From: an uncultured Clostridia bacterium
GTDB lineage: Bacteria > Bacillota > Clostridia > Oscillospirales > Oscillospiraceae
DNA: 8,852 nt
Assembly (NCBI GenBank): GCA_947177005.1
Contig: CAMWSZ010000101.1
Location: 1 to 8,852 of the forward strand
Reading direction: 5' to 3'
In this document: piece after piece, positions 5,186 through 8,852 of the stretch
Position numbering within the stretch: the first letter of the stretch is position 1
Layout: each line of letters begins with the position of its first letter
The notes under the pieces: model-generated
Told to the model about the DNA's origin: nothing
The model's database searches: none
The model's input: the letters and a program-made list of their open reading frames with translations, nothing else
Program-made: the position numbers and the translations under genes

Positions 5186-8128
5186 ATGATGAATGAAAAG
5201 AAAATATGTGATTTATATGATACAGAACTTAGGCTGTTGGATGAATATAATAATAACATTAACAATGAGGAAGCGTATGAACGGTTGAAAAAATGCCATG
5301 AGGAACGTGAGGGCCTGATGGAGGGAAGACAGCTCAGTACAATTTATGAAAATATTCACGGAATTGCTAATTCAGTAACAATTGATTTGCTTTTCGAAGA
5401 GGCTGAAGCATTGGAAAATCAGTTCCTGGAAATGCTGTCAATCTATAAGCATGCTTTGGAAGGCTGTATCATTTTTTATCAAGAGACTGGTGAAAAAACG
5501 ATTGAATGTAAACTTCAGATAGTAACTTGTATTCAATTGTATAGAAAGGAACACGATTGCCTGCCTCCAGATATTAAGCAAGACGAAATGATCGATAGGC
5601 TTGAGGATATTTTTACTCATTCGCATACACATCCATTGTATGGGACTTATATTGCGGTTATGCTTTGCGATGAATATATTCACACTGGAAAAAAAGCAAG
5701 AGCACTAGAGGTGTTTCGATCATGGGCTAGTGAACATCCATTGAATTCGCAATCTGACTTAGAAGTGTTTAATGCATGGATTGAATATAGCAATTTATTG
5801 GGAGAACTTGGTTTTTATAAGCAGTCTTTGGATAATGTAGAAAATATATTGACTTGGTTGAATGAAATTGGCGATGAGGAGATAAGCAACAAACTTTATT
5901 TCTATCGTAGAATTTCAGATATTTATATATCATGCAGTCGATACAAAATGGCAGTACAATTGCTGGAGGAAGCTCTTTCTAATGCCGATCTGCCGAATAC
6001 TGACGAGGATGAACTTTTCAACATAGATGCACAGCTTGCCCATGCATATTTTCTATCTGGAGATATTGTTACTGCGGAAAAGAAAATCCGATTGATAAGG
6101 GAAAAACTGTCGGTATCTGATCGTTTAGAACATCCATCACGCCTTCAATTCGAAAACATTGCTGGAAATATCGAGGGTAGTCTCATGAATCAGAAAGAGC
6201 ATTATGATAGAATGCTTTCTGTATATGAGGAAAGCTGTAAAAGATATGGCGATAATAATATGGATACGCTTCTTTATGAATATAATTTGGGCGTCGCTTG
6301 TTTTGAATTATATTATGTGGCAGATGACGATGAAAAAGAGAATTACATTCAAAAGGCACAAGAATACATGGAGGATGCCTACGAGCGCTCAGTATCTTCC
6401 AGAGTGAATGATACACTTTTTGCATTAACCGTAAGGAGGAGCCTGTCAGAAATTCTTGCGGAAAAGGGGGACCTGGAAGCTGCAATTCAAGAGCTGAAAA
6501 CCATATATGAATCTACGAAAGATCTGCTTACAGAAGATAGTATGGAAACAGCGGATGCTGCTGTAAGATATGGGGCATTAGTACTGGAAGTTCAACAGAA
6601 CATTGATGACGTTCCAGAATGGATAGACGAAATTGATCCTGAATTGATATTGAGATACAGTTATGAAACAAAGAAAGAGTATTTAGGTGATCTGAACGGA
6701 GAAACTGTGGAAGCATTATATTTCTATACAAATGCTGTGCAGAGTAATGAGCTCATTCGTTTTCTGCGGGGAAACGTAGAAAACGGGATGGAACATTCAT
6801 GGAAATTGCATTCTGAACTTATCAAACAAATTGCGTTTAGAATTGAACAAGCAGCCTATATTGATAGTATAGAAAAACAGAGTCAGTTTCTATATTTGCT
6901 GGAAAAAGAATTATATCAGTATTTTTGGTTATTTGATATCTCTGCTTCATTGGATATTTCGCATGACCTGAGAGAATTCTACAATCAGGTGGCACCTTAT
7001 AAAAATATCATTTATGATATGCAATGTGAGGCACATGGTTCTATAAAACGAAATAGCAGCATGGAGCACTTCTCGAAAATCAAAGTTGATCAGCTTTTGA
7101 ACAGAATGCGTTCGCTTGAAGGGCTTTATATCGATATATGGCAGGAAGCTAACGGATGGCTTGTGTTTCTGATTGATCAGAACGATATCTATTATGAAAG
7201 CCTTCAGATGGTTGAGGATGAGGATATTCCTTTTATTGAGGATGCCAAAATCTCTGACGCGATTCAACTTGATAAGAAGGAATATTCTATTGAAGAAAAA
7301 ATTAAGGCTGCATATGAAATTGCCAGAAAATTGGAAGAGATCATGAATGAACATTTATTCTGCTACAAGGATATTTATCTGAATCTTCAGAAACAGCTTA
7401 CAGAGTTTCCAATTGCTTCAGCAATTCATGATTGTATAGCAGTTAATGTTCATGTTGTTGCATCCGAGAGAGAGTTATTCTTAATTGATATACCAACGAG
7501 AACAATCGATGTGGTTGATTTTTTGGAAAAATCTGTTGACTATCAAGTTGTTGGCAATGTCTTTAAAACAACATTATCAGAGGAATTTTTGGAAGCGAAA
7601 GGTGCACTTGTTTTGTCTGGACATGGTATATATCTAGATATTAATTCACTTAATTCAGAAGAAAGAAATTATGTTTTAACACCAGGTGGAAAAACACTTT
7701 ATAGTAAGGATTTTATGGAAACCGATCTTTCAAATCTGGAGATCGTTATGCTTCCAGTTTGTCAAAGTGGTTATGGAAGGGTGTATGCTAATTTCGGCAT
7801 ATTTGGCATTGGGTCGGCTTGTAGAATCGCAGGTGCCAGGGCTACGGTAGAAACGCTTTGGAATGTTCGCTCATCGGCATCATTAGTGTTTGAATATGAA
7901 TTTTTCTGCGCAATAAGGGAGAAGCATACAATAACGGAAGCGTTTTGGATCGCCATAGACAGATTAAAAAATTATAAAGGATACCAGTTGAGAAAATTTT
8001 GCAATATGTTAAAGAATAATACACAAAATAGAGAATTACGTCATAGCTTATATACCGAGAGCCTAAAAGAATGTCCATTTAGCAACCCAATGTGTTGGTG
8101 TGGATTTGTTCTGATTGGAGGAGTGTAA
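5186..8128 (+). CDS. TPR-repeat protein with C-terminal CHAT cysteine-protease domain
   Basis: This 980-residue protein joins helical repeats to a CHAT domain (caspase HetF associated with TPRs, related to caspase/separase peptidases). Residues ~1-480 are alpha-helical and TPR-like, for example LGFYKQSLDNVENILTWL near 210-230, SRYKMAVQLLEEAL near 255 and KGDLEAAIQELKTIYES near 430. Residues ~480-620 are a helical linker. CHAT spans ~625-980: an opening segment (WLVFLIDQND near 660), a degenerate IYLNLQKQLTEFP in place of the usual PDGxLxxLPFE (from residue 730), the catalytic histidine His813 in LSGHG, the cysteine Cys859 in MLPVCQSGYG, the GIGSACRIAGARATVETLW block and a C-terminal WCGFVLIGG. 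No signal peptide or membrane segment is seen, so it should be cytoplasmic. The frame is closed upstream by TAA at 5177-5179; ATG at 5186 or 5189 starts it, without a recognisable ribosome binding site. AT-rich composition differs from tet. Known relatives cut partner proteins in bacterial immunity (Csx29, gasdermin-linked CHAT); such a role here is inference. Confidence 0.88.
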   Translation: MMNEKKICDLYDTELRLLDEYNNNINNEEAYERLKKCHEEREGLMEGRQLSTIYENIHGIANSVTIDLLFEEAEALENQFLEMLSIYKHALEGCIIFYQETGEKTIECKLQIVTCIQLYRKEHDCLPPDIKQDEMIDRLEDIFTHSHTHPLYGTYIAVMLCDEYIHTGKKARALEVFRSWASEHPLNSQSDLEVFNAWIEYSNLLGELGFYKQSLDNVENILTWLNEIGDEEISNKLYFYRRISDIYISCSRYKMAVQLLEEALSNADLPNTDEDELFNIDAQLAHAYFLSGDIVTAEKKIRLIREKLSVSDRLEHPSRLQFENIAGNIEGSLMNQKEHYDRMLSVYEESCKRYGDNNMDTLLYEYNLGVACFELYYVADDDEKENYIQKAQEYMEDAYERSVSSRVNDTLFALTVRRSLSEILAEKGDLEAAIQELKTIYESTKDLLTEDSMETADAAVRYGALVLEVQQNIDDVPEWIDEIDPELILRYSYETKKEYLGDLNGETVEALYFYTNAVQSNELIRFLRGNVENGMEHSWKLHSELIKQIAFRIEQAAYIDSIEKQSQFLYLLEKELYQYFWLFDISASLDISHDLREFYNQVAPYKNIIYDMQCEAHGSIKRNSSMEHFSKIKVDQLLNRMRSLEGLYIDIWQEANGWLVFLIDQNDIYYESLQMVEDEDIPFIEDAKISDAIQLDKKEYSIEEKIKAAYEIARKLEEIMNEHLFCYKDIYLNLQKQLTEFPIASAIHDCIAVNVHVVASERELFLIDIPTRTIDVVDFLEKSVDYQVVGNVFKTTLSEEFLEAKGALVLSGHGIYLDINSLNSEERNYVLTPGGKTLYSKDFMETDLSNLEIVMLPVCQSGYGRVYANFGIFGIGSACRIAGARATVETLWNVRSSASLVFEYEFFCAIREKHTITEAFWIAIDRLKNYKGYQLRKFCNMLKNNTQNRELRHSLYTESLKECPFSNPMCWCGFVLIGGV

Positions 8129-8852
8129 TTGAAAAATAAGATTTGGAAAAAACATAGTGTTTTTATTATTTTAACTGTAATACTGATACCGGCAGTACTG
8201 ATTATTGCGAGATATAGCACATGGCCATTAATACTTCCATTTCTGACAATACTCAATGGGCCTATCCCGAACGATAAGATTCCATATGATTTGGCTATCG
8301 GATATGTCGCCAGTTACTTATTTTTTTTGATACAGGTTGAAATTCCGCAATTAAGGAAGGAGAAGAAAGCTTACCTAACATTGCAAAATGATATTAGTTA
8401 TGTGATACTTCAAGCAGAATTAATTAAAAAGACTCTCGAGAATCAATCATTATTAGAAATAGCTCAGCATAAGGGGGCATTACCCAAATATAAATATACT
8501 GTAAATAAAGAACTGGTAGGAAACGAGAATTTTCCGGTTGCACAAGATGCACCCAAACCAGCTGATGAAGACGGATTTTATAATTTTCTTTGGAAAGCAA
8601 ATTATCATTTTGAAAAACTAAAAAATCAGATTGTCTTTCAAAATCTGAACGAGTGTTTAATTGAGCAGATTATTAAGTTAAATATTGCTTTTTGGTTTCA
8701 AACATATCATAGTTTAATATCTGTTCCATCGTTACAATCTATTCCAAATGCAACAATTAAAGTGGAAGACGATGCTGAAAAAGAAAAGTTAAAAGAAACT
8801 TTAAAAGAATTAGAAATCATTTTGGGAATAAGTATTACCATTAGTACTACAT
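8129..8852 (+). CDS. Membrane protein with two N-terminal TM segments, partner of the CHAT protease (3' end outside window)
   Basis: The frame opens with a TTG at 8129, directly after the CHAT stop codon (8126-8128), and stays open for 241 codons to the window edge. A strong GGAGGAG at 8117-8123, inside the end of the CHAT gene, lies five bases before the TTG, so the start is well supported and translation is coupled. Residues 1-9 are positively charged (MKNKIWKKH), TM1 is about 11-28 (VFIILTVILIPAVLIIAR), a short loop includes NGPIPNDKIPYD (43-54), and TM2 is about 55-70 (LAIGYVASYLFFLIQV). The remainder is hydrophilic and mostly helical, with a charged coil at about 214-229 (EDDAEKEKLKETLKEL), and by the positive-inside rule probably cytoplasmic. 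It has no resemblance I can see to gasdermins. Composition matches the CHAT gene. I do not recognise the family; role as substrate, effector or anchor of the protease is inference from operon structure. Confidence 0.75.
   Translation, partial: MKNKIWKKHSVFIILTVILIPAVLIIARYSTWPLILPFLTILNGPIPNDKIPYDLAIGYVASYLFFLIQVEIPQLRKEKKAYLTLQNDISYVILQAELIKKTLENQSLLEIAQHKGALPKYKYTVNKELVGNENFPVAQDAPKPADEDGFYNFLWKANYHFEKLKNQIVFQNLNECLIEQIIKLNIAFWFQTYHSLISVPSLQSIPNATIKVEDDAEKEKLKETLKELEIILGISITISTT

Noticed and set aside
5169..5189. Six-codon upstream frame (MISNNV) overlapping the CHAT start
   Set aside because: It could be a regulatory upstream peptide, but it lacks a ribosome binding site and falls within the inverted repeat; not supportable.
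8041..8256. Minus-strand open frame across the CHAT/membrane gene boundary
   Set aside because: It overlaps the conserved CHAT C-terminus and the well-supported TTG start; no ribosome binding site or domain.
8129..8852. Bacterial gasdermin next to the CHAT protease
   Set aside because: Gasdermins lack two N-terminal transmembrane helices, and I see no gasdermin-like strand pattern or N-terminal cysteine region here.

Overview
The window looks like accessory, integrative-element DNA from a low-to-mid GC gut Firmicute, most likely a Clostridia member (Lachnospiraceae or Oscillospiraceae type). The reasons are a conjugative-element style topoisomerase III, a tet(W)-type tetracycline ribosomal protection gene with its tet(M)-style leader, and several broken mobile-element genes packed together. 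The genus assignment is inference; nothing here is a chromosomal marker.

Layout: (1) 1-1420 is GC-richer conjugative-element backbone: the C-terminal ~392 residues of a topoisomerase III (the window opens just after its catalytic tyrosine position), overlapped by a small Cys/His-rich protein. (2) 1421-2667 is a scrap yard: a good promoter and ribosome binding site leading into only 48 codons of an MmeI-like (type IIG) DNA methyltransferase, then the 5' end of an IS66-type transposase with a lost start and an amber stop, then an AT-rich 119-residue orphan gene, then the C-terminal tail of a MobV/Pre-like relaxase. (3) 2668-4957 is a complete tetracycline resistance unit: promoter, seven-codon leader peptide, nested leader hairpins, intrinsic terminator (attenuator) and a full-length 639-residue tet(W)-like ribosomal protection protein. 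(4) 4958-8852 is an AT-rich cargo module: a 980-residue protein with TPR-like helical repeats and a C-terminal CHAT cysteine-protease domain, followed with no gap by a TTG-initiated, two-transmembrane-segment protein that runs off the window.

The tet gene protects ribosomes from tetracycline and is probably controlled by transcription attenuation. The CHAT protease and membrane protein form a tight two-gene unit (strong ribosome binding site inside the end of the first gene, adjacent stop and start codons). By analogy with known TPR-CHAT and CHAT-gasdermin systems, the pair is a candidate protease-triggered, membrane-acting defence (abortive infection) module. That function is inference: the sequence shows the CHAT His/Cys pair and the membrane segments, not the activity. 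No strong terminator separates tet from the CHAT gene, and a good-looking promoter lies directly after tet, so the module may be expressed from its own promoter, by readthrough from tet, or both.
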